Positions 11,440-19,533 of a stretch of DNA of 64,000 bases are shown here, in pieces. The DNA comes from Elstera cyanobacteriorum. GTDB taxonomy: Bacteria > Pseudomonadota > Alphaproteobacteria > Elsterales > Elsteraceae. Below the pieces are notes generated by a model, which made no database searches, had not been told where the DNA came from, and saw only the letters and a program-made list of their open reading frames with translations. Where the stretch lies: NCBI RefSeq assembly GCF_002251735.1, contig NZ_NOXS01000031.1, forward strand, positions 139,476-203,475, in the 5' to 3' direction. The position numbers were made by a program, and so were the translations under genes. Position 1 is the first letter of the stretch, and every line of letters begins with the position of its first letter.

Positions 11440-12287
11440 GCTTTCTGGGCGGCCCGCTGATTAAGCCAGACGCTGCCAAGCACGATGGCGACGCCGCCGA
11501 GCTGCGCGGGGGTCAGGCTTTGCCCAAGAACGCCCCAGCCCAGCAGCACGGCCATCAGCGGGCTCAGAAAACCGAGTGGCGCGACCAAACTGGGGCGCAG
11601 GGTACCGATCCCCCGGAACCACAGGATATAGGTCAGCGCCGCGCCGATCAGGCCAAGATAGGCAAAGCCTGCAAGGTTCTTCAGGCTGGGCATCGGTAGG
11701 CTTGGCTCCAGCAGTAGGGCGACGGGCAGCAGCAGCAGGCCACCCGCCGTCAACTGCCAGGCGGTGACGGTCAGGGCCGAAACGGGCGGGCGCCAGTAGC
11801 GCGTGAGCACGGTTCCGCAGGCCATTGAGACCGCGCCGCCCAGCCCGGCGGCTACCCCGATGGGATCGAGGCCCGCTTTCGGCGTCAATACCAGCAGCGC
11901 GACCCCCGCAATCCCCGCCAGACCGACGATGACCGAGACCCGGCGGATCGGTGCATTGAAGAACAGCCGTTCCAACCCAACTACGATCAGCGGCTGCACC
12001 GCCCCGACGGTCGCGGCTACCCCGCCCGGCAGCCGGTAGGCGGCGACGAACAACAACGCCCAGAAAATCGAGAAATTCAGCGCCCCGAGCAGGAAGACGC
12101 GGTTCCACCACAGGCCGGTCGGCAGTTGGCGCACGAGGAGAAGCAGCAGCAGCCCAGCGGGGAGGGCGCGCAGGAGCGATAGCGTTAGCGGATAGCCCGG
12201 CGGCGGCAGTTCCGTCGTTACCAGATAGGTGCTGCCCCAGATCGCCGGGGCGAGGGCGGTTAGGGCAAGATCGGCACGCTCGGCCAT
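11436..12287 (-). CDS. EamA/DMT-superfamily exporter
   Basis: Inner-membrane drug/metabolite transporter of the 10-helix EamA type. From Met 12287 it is 283 residues, with two EamA repeats (N half starting [16 protein letters not shown] half around [18 protein letters not shown]) and the family features of alternating hydrophobic helices. The frame is open to 12506, but that extension is antisense to the MarR gene. The reverse-strand AAGGAG just upstream (12294-12299) supports 12287. It is divergent from a MarR regulator across a 78-bp gap with two palindromes, so it is probably the regulator's target. Substrate unknown; it could export a metabolite or toxic aromatic compound. Confidence 0.88.
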   Translation of the reverse strand: MAERADLALTALAPAIWGSTYLVTTELPPPGYPLTLSLLRALPAGLLLLLLVRQLPTGLWWNRVFLLGALNFSIFWALLFVAAYRLPGGVAATVGAVQPLIVVGLERLFFNAPIRRVSVIVGLAGIAGVALLVLTPKAGLDPIGVAAGLGGAVSMACGTVLTRYWRPPVSALTVTAWQLTAGGLLLLPVALLLEPSLPMPSLKNLAGFAYLGLIGAALTYILWFRGIGTLRPSLVAPLGFLSPLMAVLLGWGVLGQSLTPAQLGGVAIVLGSVWLNQRAAQKA

Positions 12288-12300
12288 CGCAGTCTCCTTA

Positions 12301-12318
12301 TATCTTGAGATCAAGATA
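12301..12318. promoter_or_regulatory. MarR-type operator 1
   Basis: TATCTTGA-GA-TCAAGATA is a perfect inverted repeat with 8-bp arms and a 2-bp spacer, lying 14 bp upstream of the exporter start. The same arm sequence recurs in operator 2, with centres 26 bp apart. Palindromes of this size are typical of MarR-family dimers. Confidence 0.8.
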
Positions 12319-12326
12319 AACTGATC

Positions 12327-12344
12327 TGTCTTGACGTCAAGATA
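12327..12344. promoter_or_regulatory. MarR-type operator 2
   Basis: TGTCTTGA-CG-TCAAGATA has the same arms as operator 1 with one mismatch and contains a perfect 14-bp core TCTTGACGTCAAGA (12329-12342). It lies 22 bp before the MarR start codon, well placed for autorepression. The TTGAC inside it could also be part of a -35 element. Confidence 0.8.
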
Positions 12345-12365
12345 AATTACCGTTTCTGTAGAGCG

Positions 12366-12857
12366 ATGGATGCCGTCGATCAGATTTTGGCGCAGTGGTG
12401 CCGAGAACGCCCCGACCTCAATGTCACGCCGATGGGCCTTTTGGGGCGGATGGCCCGTTTGCAGGTGCATTTGCGTCGAGAGATCGAAGGCAATTTGGCC
12501 CAGCATGGGCTGTCGGCGCCAAACTTCGATATTCTCGCGACGCTTCGGCGGGCGGGGCCGCCCTTTGCCCTCTCGCCGGGGGAGTTGCTGGCCACGGCGA
12601 TGATCACTTCCGGCACGATGACGACGCGGGTTGATCAGTTAGCACGGCTGGGGCTGGTGTCCCGGCAGCCTAACCCAGACGATGGGCGCAGTGTCATCGT
12701 GACGCTGACCCCGGCCGGACGCGAGTTGGTTGATGCGGCGGTTACAAGCCATGTGGCGACCCAAGCGGCCATCACCGCGCCGCTCAGCGCCGAGGATTTC
12801 GACCAGCTTGATGATTTGCTGCGGCGGTATCTCGCCTATTTCGAACCCCCCAAATAA
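12366..12857 (+). CDS. MarR-family transcriptional regulator
   Basis: Winged-helix dimeric repressor of 163 residues. The DNA-binding core is visible: helices around NFDILATLRRAG (about 57-68), a recognition region with ATAMITSGTMTTRVDQL (about 75-91), and the wing RQPNPDDGRSVIVTLTPAG (about 100-118), which has the conserved D-x-R of the MarR wing. Divergent from the EamA exporter, with two matching palindromes between them, so it most likely represses the exporter and itself until a ligand binds. The ligand cannot be told from sequence. Confidence 0.92.
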   Translation: MDAVDQILAQWCRERPDLNVTPMGLLGRMARLQVHLRREIEGNLAQHGLSAPNFDILATLRRAGPPFALSPGELLATAMITSGTMTTRVDQLARLGLVSRQPNPDDGRSVIVTLTPAGRELVDAAVTSHVATQAAITAPLSAEDFDQLDDLLRRYLAYFEPPK

Positions 12858-12858
12858 C

Positions 12859-12885
12859 AACGCCGCCCGGTGGGGGCGGCGTTTT
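12859..12885 (+). terminator. Intrinsic terminator after the MarR gene
   Basis: AACGCCGCCC (12859-12868) pairs with GGGCGGCGTT (12874-12883) around a 5-nt loop, followed by TT. It begins right after the MarR stop codon and separates it from the convergent membrane-protein gene. Confidence 0.75.
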
Positions 12886-12903
12886 GTGGGAAACCGAGGG
12901 GGC

Positions 12904-13392
12904 TTAAAACTCTTCGGCGCGCGGCGGGATAATGTCCGGGCCCCATTCTTCGACTAGGGTTTCCTGGCGCTTTTGCAGCGAGGCGATTTCCTGGCGGTCT
13001 CGGAATGCCGTCATCCGCAGTACCAGTTCCGGCGTCCAGGAGAAGACCAGCCAGCCGATAGCGGCAGCCCCATAGATCACCAACCAAGAGAAAGGATTGG
13101 TCATAATATGCTGCAAGGCAACGCTGCTCTGGCCATCGACGAAGAGTTTCACCACCCAAGGCACGAGACCGCAGAGGTTGAACCCGCCGACGCAATAGGC
13201 CGCATATTTTTCCGGGCGGCGGTCGATGATCAGCGCGACCAGCGTGGGTAGCATGCCAAGCACGACGAGAACGGCGACTTTCCAGGCGACGACGATCAGC
13301 AGCGGCACAACAATCCAGGCCCAAAAGGCCATCGGGCTGGAGCGCTTTTTTTGACCCCGGGACGGGCCCGGTCGGCGGAGCATATCGGCCAT
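12904..13392 (-). CDS. Small membrane protein, partner of the pseudokinase gene
   Basis: A 162-residue protein I cannot assign to a named family. After a basic N-terminus (RRPGPSRGQKKRS) it has about four hydrophobic helices (roughly 22-40, 42-57, 68-85 and 100-125), then a charged cytoplasmic tail with a short coiled-coil-like stretch (RDRQEIASLQKRQETLVEEW, about 131-150). AAGGAAAG precedes the ATG. It starts 12 nt after the pseudokinase stop on the same strand, so the two are almost certainly cotranscribed. The membrane tail of the kinase-like protein and this protein may form a membrane complex; that is inference from adjacency. Confidence 0.7.
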   Translation of the reverse strand: MADMLRRPGPSRGQKKRSSPMAFWAWIVVPLLIVVAWKVAVLVVLGMLPTLVALIIDRRPEKYAAYCVGGFNLCGLVPWVVKLFVDGQSSVALQHIMTNPFSWLVIYGAAAIGWLVFSWTPELVLRMTAFRDRQEIASLQKRQETLVEEWGPDIIPPRAEEF

Positions 13393-13404
13393 AACGCGCT
13401 TTCC

Positions 13405-15498
13405 TTACATCATCGTCGCGAAGATCGTGACGGCCGTCACGACGCTAACCAACAGCCCGCCGATGGCGGCGGCCAATTGTTCGCCGAAATGGCGGGAGTC
13501 TTCATCGCGGCGCGGTTTTTCGGTTTCGAACTGCTTGAGCTGATATTCAATGGCACGATATTCCGACGCAGCTTCGTTAAAGCCGCGCGTATCGGCGGCG
13601 CGTTCGGACTCATCATCCACCACCGACAGCAGTTCGGACATTTGCCCGTCCATCGCGGCCCGGCGTACGCGCTCGCCGATTTTTTCCCGGCGCTTGCGGT
13701 GGTGGTAGGAGCCGACGACCCCGCCCAGCATTCCCGCCATCCATTGCGCCAAAGCCGGGGCGGGGCCGCTGTTCGTCTGGTCTTGCACGGAGGCCAGCAG
13801 GCGCAGGGTCGCAAGCGCGCGCGTTGCCGTATCCGGGTTCTGGAGGGATTTAACCACCTCATCGTTCATCCGGCGCGCGCGGGCGGCGACGAAGGCAACG
13901 ATATGACGATCGAGCGGCGTTTCCGGTCGATTGTTGCGCCGGGCAACCCGTTCCAGGGCCGGAACGATATGCGACAGATCGGCGACATAATCCCGCTCGA
14001 AGATCGGGCTATGGCAATGTTCGCCGACGTTCAGCTCGTACAGTGCGCGTTCGACCCCATAGCCAATGGCCGGATTGTCGATCATCGCCGGCAGCCGGTC
14101 GAGTAATTGAACCGCCCGCAGATCTTCCGGGCGCGGCTTGGCTTGGGCCGAAACCCAATGCACCGGCAGGCGCGAGGAAATCACCTCGGCAATCATCTGG
14201 CGGCGTTCGCGGTTATTCAGCGCGGCGGCCAGGGCCGGACCAATCCCATCGACACTAAGACCGAATCCCCGGTACCGGATCGGCGCGGACGGATCGAGCG
14301 GCACGCAGGCGCGGGCGACCAGCCGGTCTTCCGACCCGCGCCCAGCGCTGATGTGATTGGCCGTCGAGGAAACCGCCTGCTGCATTGCTTCGGCACGGGC
14401 TTCGTCGTTCAGGCTGCGGCGCAGCCACGCATCGAGTTGCTTCGAGCGCACGACGGTGACGGCGTTGATGTAATCCTTGGCCAAGGCATTCGCGAGGCTG
14501 CGGGTATTGAAATACTCGACCTCGTTGAACACGAATGGGCGGGAGGCGCGTTGCGGTAGCTTCGGCTGCTTTGGCGACTGGCGGCGGCCCGCCAGCCACA
14601 TATCGAGATCCTGCAACGTCCAGCGTTCGCGCGGGTCGTCGGTCAAGAGACCGCGCAGCGGTTCCATCAACGACAGCGGAATGCGCGCTTGCCCCACGAG
14701 GGTGGCGTAGGAGCCGAACTCGATCTTATTCGCCAAGATCCGGTCGTCATCCAAATCAGCCACCGGGTTGCGGCCAAGGATGAGGAACAGCATCGTCACG
14801 CCCAAGGCGTAGAGATCGTTCGTGTTATTGCCGTTCCCGCGTGCGGTCGGGTGGCACATCGCGCTTTCGATCGTCTCGAAAACGGCAGGCTGACCATAGG
14901 CCGGCGGCGACGAGACACATTCGCCCAGCACCATCGAGCGGCGACCCGCGTCGGCGTAGAAAAGATTGTCCGGGCGAATGGCGCGATGCGACAGCATACG
15001 CCCGGTGAATTCCCGTACCATCGGCATCAGCGAGGTCAGGAAGCCGGAGATCAAATCCTCTTCCTGGGTTGGCGCTTGCGGCACAGTCAGATCGGGGAAA
15101 ACGCGCACACCGCCGGGCCGTTCCAGAACGATCACGAAGCGATGGCGCTTTTCCGGTGGCCAATAAATCTTACCCCATTCCGCCAGTTTCAGCATGCCGG
15201 GCACGCTGAGATTACGGATGGTATCCAGCATATCCGTCCGGGCCGGAACATCATCCGGCGGCAGCAGGGCGTAGAAAGGCCGCGCCGTATCGGCTTTCAA
15301 CTGCGCGTGGTAGGCAATCGCTTCGCCGCTATTTAACTGCGGCAGCGCCTGATCGGAATAGACCAAGAACCGCTGTTTCAGTTCGATAACAGCGTCTGAT
15401 CGCGTTTCCTGTTCTTCATCGCGGTCATCCGCGGGGGCAGGGTCTGCCGCCTCTTGCGGTTGATCGTGATCAAGCATGTCCGACTCAGCCAAGTCCAT
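13405..15498 (-). CDS. Kinase-fold protein lacking catalytic residues (pseudokinase), tail-anchored
   Basis: A 697-residue protein (start Met 15498 chosen; GTG 15552 and ATG 15477 are alternatives with no better ribosome site). The first 270 residues look like an eukaryotic-type Ser/Thr kinase: a catalytic-loop equivalent HRAIRPDN (171-178) and a subdomain IX segment NDLYALGVTMLFLILGRNP (about 227-245). The HRD Asp is Ala173, the loop Lys is Arg175, and the DFG position reads LGE (191-193), so phosphotransfer is unlikely. The rest is a long alpha-helical region, and the last 22 residues form a single hydrophobic anchor. It lies 200 nt after purA on the same strand and is followed by a small membrane protein. 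Confidence 0.75.
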   Translation of the reverse strand: MDLAESDMLDHDQPQEAADPAPADDRDEEQETRSDAVIELKQRFLVYSDQALPQLNSGEAIAYHAQLKADTARPFYALLPPDDVPARTDMLDTIRNLSVPGMLKLAEWGKIYWPPEKRHRFVIVLERPGGVRVFPDLTVPQAPTQEEDLISGFLTSLMPMVREFTGRMLSHRAIRPDNLFYADAGRRSMVLGECVSSPPAYGQPAVFETIESAMCHPTARGNGNNTNDLYALGVTMLFLILGRNPVADLDDDRILANKIEFGSYATLVGQARIPLSLMEPLRGLLTDDPRERWTLQDLDMWLAGRRQSPKQPKLPQRASRPFVFNEVEYFNTRSLANALAKDYINAVTVVRSKQLDAWLRRSLNDEARAEAMQQAVSSTANHISAGRGSEDRLVARACVPLDPSAPIRYRGFGLSVDGIGPALAAALNNRERRQMIAEVISSRLPVHWVSAQAKPRPEDLRAVQLLDRLPAMIDNPAIGYGVERALYELNVGEHCHSPIFERDYVADLSHIVPALERVARRNNRPETPLDRHIVAFVAARARRMNDEVVKSLQNPDTATRALATLRLLASVQDQTNSGPAPALAQWMAGMLGGVVGSYHHRKRREKIGERVRRAAMDGQMSELLSVVDDESERAADTRGFNEAASEYRAIEYQLKQFETEKPRRDEDSRHFGEQLAAAIGGLLVSVVTAVTIFATMM

Positions 15499-15651
15499 CG
15501 TGTGCCACTCATTCTGAGAGGCGGCCGACGGTGGATACCGCCCGCGTGCCACATTCTGCCATTACGATATGGGCGGCCCCCGAAAGATCGAGTCCCGCCC
15601 ACACCAATGCGATCCTATTCTGTGTGGAATCGCCGTAGGTTCCAACAAGTT

Positions 15652-15690
15652 TTTCGGGTCAAAGCGTATTACTTAAGAGTCGACCCGAAA
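15652..15690. repeat. Inverted repeat between purA and the pseudokinase gene
   Basis: TTTCGGGTC (15652-15660) and GACCCGAAA (15682-15690) are a perfect 9-bp inverted repeat separated by 21 nt, just past the purA stop on the minus strand. A clear U-run is missing on either strand. It may be a weak terminator or a protein-binding site upstream of the pseudokinase gene. The rest of this 199-bp gap shows nothing I recognise. Confidence 0.35.
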
Positions 15691-15697
15691 CAAAGGC

Positions 15698-16990
15698 TTA
15701 CGGATGGAACGGATCGCGCACTAAAATCGTGTCGTCCCGCTCCGGGCTGGTCGAGAGTAGGGCGACTGGGCATTCTACCAGTTCTTCCAGGCGGCGAATG
15801 TATTTGATCGCGGTCGCAGGCAGATCGGCCCAGGAGCGGGCACCCTGTGTGCTTTCCGACCAACCTTCGAGGGTTTCGTAGATCGGCTCCACCTTCGCCT
15901 GCGCGCTGGCGAGGGCGGGGAGATAGTCGAGTTCCTGCCCATCGAGGCGATAGCCGACGCAGATTTTCAGCTCGTCGAACCCATCCAGCACGTCGAGCTT
16001 GGTCAGGGCGATGCCGGTGATGCCGCCGGTCTTGATGGCTTGCCGCACCATGACCGCATCGAACCAGCCGCAGCGGCGCTTACGGCCAGTGACGACGCCG
16101 AATTCCTTGCCCTTGGCGCCGATGGTTTCGCCGATTTCATCGGTGAGTTCGGTCGGGAAGGGGCCGGACCCGACGCGAGTGGTATAGGCTTTGGTGATGC
16201 CCAGCACATAGGACAGCGCCGACGGCCCCAGGCCCGACCCGGCGGCGGCTTGGCCCGAGACGGTGTTGGACGAGGTAACGAACGGATAGGTGCCGTGGTC
16301 GACGTCCAGCATCGCCCCTTGCGCGCCTTCGAACAGGATGCGCTTGTCGGTCTTATGGGCCTCGTCCAGCAGGCGCCAGACCGGCCCGGCGAAGGGCAGC
16401 AGGCGCGGGGCGAGGTCGGTCAACTGCTGAAGGATTTCGGCCTTATCGATCTCCGTCGCCCCAAGGCCGCGCAACAGCGCGTTATGATGGGCGAGCAGCC
16501 GGTCGAGCTTCGCTTCGAGTTCAGCCGGATCGGCCAGATCGCAGACGCGGATAGCGCGGCGGCCGACCTTATCTTCGTAGGCCGGGCCGATGCCGCGCCC
16601 GGTGGTGCCGATCTTGGCGGCGCCGCTGGCCTCTTCGCGCGCGCGGTCGATGGCGGCGTGCAGCGGCAGGATCAGGGCGGCATTATCGGCGACGCGCAGG
16701 TTCTCCGGCGTCAGCGTTACGCCTTGTGCGGCGATCCGGTCGATTTCGGCCAGCAACGCCCAGGGATCGACGACGACGCCATTGCCGATCACCGACAGCT
16801 TGCCCTTGCGAACCACGCCCGAGGGCAGCAGCGACAGCTTATAGACGGTGCCGTCGATCACCAGCGTATGCCCGGCGTTATGACCGCCTTGGAAGCGCAC
16901 CACCACATCGGCGCGTTCCGACAGCCAATCGACGATCTTGCCCTTCCCCTCGTCCCCCCATTGGGAGCCGACTACGACAACGTGGCTCAT
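15698..16990 (-). CDS. purA: Adenylosuccinate synthetase
   Basis: GTP-dependent conversion of IMP and aspartate to adenylosuccinate, the first committed AMP step. The 430-residue length is standard. Signature [16 protein letters not shown] (about 8-23; includes the catalytic Asp), the His-containing [12 protein letters not shown] loop (about 34-45) and the [14 protein letters not shown] segment near residue 130 are intact. It overlaps the hisZ stop by 4 nt (ATGA, 16987-16990), so it is translationally coupled to hisZ. Confidence 0.97.
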   Translation of the reverse strand: MSHVVVVGSQWGDEGKGKIVDWLSERADVVVRFQGGHNAGHTLVIDGTVYKLSLLPSGVVRKGKLSVIGNGVVVDPWALLAEIDRIAAQGVTLTPENLRVADNAALILPLHAAIDRAREEASGAAKIGTTGRGIGPAYEDKVGRRAIRVCDLADPAELEAKLDRLLAHHNALLRGLGATEIDKAEILQQLTDLAPRLLPFAGPVWRLLDEAHKTDKRILFEGAQGAMLDVDHGTYPFVTSSNTVSGQAAAGSGLGPSALSYVLGITKAYTTRVGSGPFPTELTDEIGETIGAKGKEFGVVTGRKRRCGWFDAVMVRQAIKTGGITGIALTKLDVLDGFDELKICVGYRLDGQELDYLPALASAQAKVEPIYETLEGWSESTQGARSWADLPATAIKYIRRLEELVECPVALLSTSPERDDTILVRDPFHP

Positions 16991-18174
16991 GCGCGTTCCT
17001 TAAGTTCCACAATCTGGCCATCGCGATAAATCGCCTGGCAGTTCAAGCGTTTGGCGGAGGTTTCCGCCGCTTCCTTCGGGTCAAGCCCGGCAATTGTCAC
17101 CCAGCCGTCGGCCCGGGCGCTGCGGCCCACGTCCACCGGCGTTCCGGCTGGCAGAAACAGCCGCTGGCGCGGCGCGGGGACCGGAACGGCGGGCAGAATA
17201 GCGTCCATAAACAGCGTCACGCCGGTCGAGGCTTCAACGGGATCGACCCCGGCCTGATAGCGCCCGCCGCGCCCGAGTTCGCCGCGTACTTGCCGGGCGA
17301 ACAGGGTGAAGCCGACGCCAGTGTGATATTCAAAGCCGCGCCCTTCAATGGGATCGACGGTCAGCCCCACTTGCGGCACCTGATGCAGTAGCGCTTCGGC
17401 AACCTCCGTCAGATCGCGGCGCAGCGGCTGCACGGCGTCGGGCAGATCGAGCGAGGTTAGCAGCATCAGCGCGGCGCGCGCCGGGCCGGTGGCGGCCAGC
17501 AGCCCAGTCAGAAGATCGGCCAGTGGCCCCGCCTGTTCGGCCGCAGCGGCGCCATCTTTGCGGTCCAGCGCATCGCGCACTGTCGCACGCTGGGCGGTGG
17601 GCAGGCCATAGAGGTCGAAGAGTTGCGGCACCAGGGCGGCAACGGTCAGATCAACCGTCAACCCGGCAACCCCCAAGCGGCTCAACCCATCGAGCGCGCA
17701 GCGGATCACTTCCACATCGGCGGCGACGGAGGCCGCGCCAATCAACTCGACCCCGACCTGGGTAAACTGGCGTTGCGGCTGCAACTGGTTGCCCTTTACG
17801 CGCAGCACGTCCCCAGCATAAGCGAGGCGCAGCGGGCGCGGCCGATGGGCAAGGCGGCTGGTGGCGATGCGCGCGACCTGGATAGTGATGTCGGGCCGCA
17901 CGCCCATCATGCGCTGCGATACCGGGTCCATCAGCCGGAAGGTCTGACGGGCGACACTGGTATCGGCATCGGCCAGCAGCGAGTCTTCGAACTCCACCAA
18001 GGGCGGTTCGACGCGCTCATAGCCTTCGGCGGCAAAGCCGCGCAACAGATCGGCGACGCAGGCGGCCTGATGTTCGGCTTCGGGGGGTAGGGCGTCGCGC
18101 AGCCCGGTCGGCAGCAGCGTCGGGGTGGCGGGCGCCGAAACGGCAGGCGCAAAAGATACCGAGGCGTTCGTCAC
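16987..18174 (-). CDS. hisZ: ATP phosphoribosyltransferase regulatory subunit
   Basis: Histidyl-tRNA-synthetase-like paralogue that activates the short form of HisG in the first step of histidine synthesis. The 395-residue protein keeps the class II aaRS fold ([17 protein letters not shown], about 21-37; [15 protein letters not shown] motif 2-like, about 90-104; RYQAGVDP and GVGFTLF near the C-terminal part of the fold) but lacks the anticodon-binding domain and the HisRS His-activation motifs. Its presence implies a short-form HisG encoded elsewhere. It is upstream of and coupled to purA, a pairing seen in many Rhodospirillales. Confidence 0.93.
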   Translation of the reverse strand: MTNASVSFAPAVSAPATPTLLPTGLRDALPPEAEHQAACVADLLRGFAAEGYERVEPPLVEFEDSLLADADTSVARQTFRLMDPVSQRMMGVRPDITIQVARIATSRLAHRPRPLRLAYAGDVLRVKGNQLQPQRQFTQVGVELIGAASVAADVEVIRCALDGLSRLGVAGLTVDLTVAALVPQLFDLYGLPTAQRATVRDALDRKDGAAAAEQAGPLADLLTGLLAATGPARAALMLLTSLDLPDAVQPLRRDLTEVAEALLHQVPQVGLTVDPIEGRGFEYHTGVGFTLFARQVRGELGRGGRYQAGVDPVEASTGVTLFMDAILPAVPVPAPRQRLFLPAGTPVDVGRSARADGWVTIAGLDPKEAAETSAKRLNCQAIYRDGQIVELKERA

Positions 18175-18255
18175 GGCAAGCCAGTCATGGTTACGGAAAT
18201 GGCGGGCGCGTCAGATAAGCCGAAGCATGCCCCCTCTGCCAAGCAAATTCGCCTG

Positions 18256-18291
18256 GCGAGAGCACATTGCAGGTGCTCTCGCTTTTTGTTT
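18256..18291 (+). terminator. Orphan intrinsic terminator on the plus strand
   Basis: GCGAGAGCAC (18256-18265) pairs with GTGCTCTCGC (18273-18282) around a 7-nt loop and is followed by TTTTTGTTT (18283-18291). It is a textbook terminator, but no plus-strand gene lies upstream: hisZ and the btu operon are both on the minus strand. It may end a short untranslated transcript starting near 18180, or be a structured 5' leader element of hisZ read from the other strand. Confidence 0.6.
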
Positions 18292-18344
18292 GCCCTCGCC
18301 GGGCGGCTGCTCCGCAGCCTTGGCCGCCGCCGCAATGACGGCTT

Positions 18345-18377
18345 TAGAGCGGTATGCGAGAGGCGCATACCGCTCTA
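18345..18377. repeat. Perfect 14-bp hairpin at the end of the btu operon
   Basis: TAGAGCGGTATGCG (18345-18358) and CGCATACCGCTCTA (18364-18377) pair perfectly around a 5-nt loop. The right arm includes the stop codon of the DUF1636 gene. There is no long T-run on either side, so it may be a rho-assisted or 3'-stabilising hairpin, or a dispersed palindromic repeat unit. Confidence 0.5.
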
Positions 18378-18743
18378 TTTCGACATAGGAGGCAGGCGAG
18401 CGTTGAAATGCGCCCGTATGCCCTGGGGCCAGCGCGCAAAGGGAACGACGCCATCCTCGCTTTCCGCATAGAGCCGGGCAAAGGCGGTCAGCAGGGCGGC
18501 GCCCTCGGCGGTCGGCGGCAGCCCGGCGAAAGCGTAGCTCCATTTCCCCGGCGCGGTCAGCCCGGCGGAACAGGCGAGGGTGCATTGCAGCAGGCAACCG
18601 ATGCGCCGCACGGCAATGGCGCTTTCCTCGCCAACCTCAGTTTCAACCAAGGCGGCGAAGGGTTTGCCGTCGGTCTTCTCGGCATCATAGGGGCCGGAGC
18701 GGTCAAGACGGCAGGAGGTGCAGACCGAAAGCTCAACCGGCAT
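18375..18743 (-). CDS. DUF1636 predicted metal-binding protein
   Basis: A 122-residue cytosolic protein (start Met 18743 chosen; the frame also offers Met at 18761 and 18773). Cysteines are arranged as C-x2-C near the N-terminus (VCTSCRLD, about 6-13) and C-x3-C-x3-C around residue 50 (CLLQCTLAC), followed by the conserved GKWSYAFAGL segment. DUF1636 proteins are regularly found with cobalamin genes; their exact job is not known to me. Last gene of a riboswitch-led B12 uptake operon, overlapping the ATPase gene end by 11 nt. A role in intracellular corrinoid or cobalt handling is inference. Confidence 0.8.
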   Translation of the reverse strand: MPVELSVCTSCRLDRSGPYDAEKTDGKPFAALVETEVGEESAIAVRRIGCLLQCTLACSAGLTAPGKWSYAFAGLPPTAEGAALLTAFARLYAESEDGVVPFARWPQGIRAHFNARLPPMSK

Positions 18744-19533
18744 CGGGATTTTCTTTCGCATAGGGGAGCGCATGGGTGGGCACCAGCACGGGAACCGGGC
18801 CGGTGAAGTCGCGGTGAAAGCCGGTACCGAAAGCCGCTTCCAGCAGCGGGGCGGTCAGAACTGCCGCTGTTGGACCAGCGGCGGCGAGAGTGCCGTCGGT
18901 CAGCAGCGCCAGCCGGTCGCAGAAGCGCGCGGCAAGCGAAAGATCGTGAAGCACCAGCACAACGCAGCCGCCGCGCGTTGCCTCCGCCCGCAGGCTGGTC
19001 AGGATTTTCACCTGATGGGCCGGGTCGAGCGCGGCCACCGGTTCGTCGGCCAGTAGGATCGGCGCTTCGGTCGCCAGGGCGCGGGCCAAGAGGGCGCGAG
19101 CTTTTTCACCGCCCGAGAGGTCGGGGAAGGGCCGGTCGGCGAGGGACGTGCAAGCGGCGCGGTCGAGCGCGCGGGCGATGGCAGTGCGATCCTCCGCCGT
19201 GGGCCGGTCGAGCGGGGCGGGGCTGAGCGGCAACCGCCCGAGGGCCGCCACCTCCCGCACCCGCAGCGGCCACGCGACGGTGCCGTTCTGCGGCAGGTAG
19301 GCGAGACGCCGCGCGCGCGCGGAGGGGGAGAGCGTAGAAAGCAGTGTCTCCTCAAGGAACACCTGCCCGGCGCTTGGGGGCTGGACGCCCGCCAGCACGC
19401 GCAGCAGCGTGGTCTTGCCCGATCCGTTGGGGCCGATGATTCCCGTCACCTGCCCGGCTTCTGCATCGAAATCGACCCCGCGCAGCGGTTGTCGTGCGCC
19501 GAGGGCGACGCTGATGCCTACCGCCCGGATCAT
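18733..19533 (-). CDS. btuD: Cobalamin/iron-siderophore-type ABC transporter ATP-binding protein (BtuD-like)
   Basis: ATPase of a type II ABC importer, 266 residues. Walker A GPNGSGKTT (about 34-42), ABC signature LSGGEKARALLARAL (about 138-152), Walker B ILLADEPVAALD (about 159-170) and the switch His in VLVLHDLSL (about 192-200) are intact. Its start overlaps the permease stop by 4 nt. FecE and BtuD cannot be told apart by motifs alone. The B12 riboswitch and btuB upstream make cobalamin the likely cargo. Confidence 0.88.
   Translation of the reverse strand: MIRAVGISVALGARQPLRGVDFDAEAGQVTGIIGPNGSGKTTLLRVLAGVQPPSAGQVFLEETLLSTLSPSARARRLAYLPQNGTVAWPLRVREVAALGRLPLSPAPLDRPTAEDRTAIARALDRAACTSLADRPFPDLSGGEKARALLARALATEAPILLADEPVAALDPAHQVKILTSLRAEATRGGCVVLVLHDLSLAARFCDRLALLTDGTLAAAGPTAAVLTAPLLEAAFGTGFHRDFTGPVPVLVPTHALPYAKENPDAG

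Noticed and set aside
18187-18471. 94-codon plus-strand frame in the hisZ-btu gap
   Set aside because: It runs through the terminator hairpin and into the DUF1636 gene; no ribosome site and shadow-like composition.
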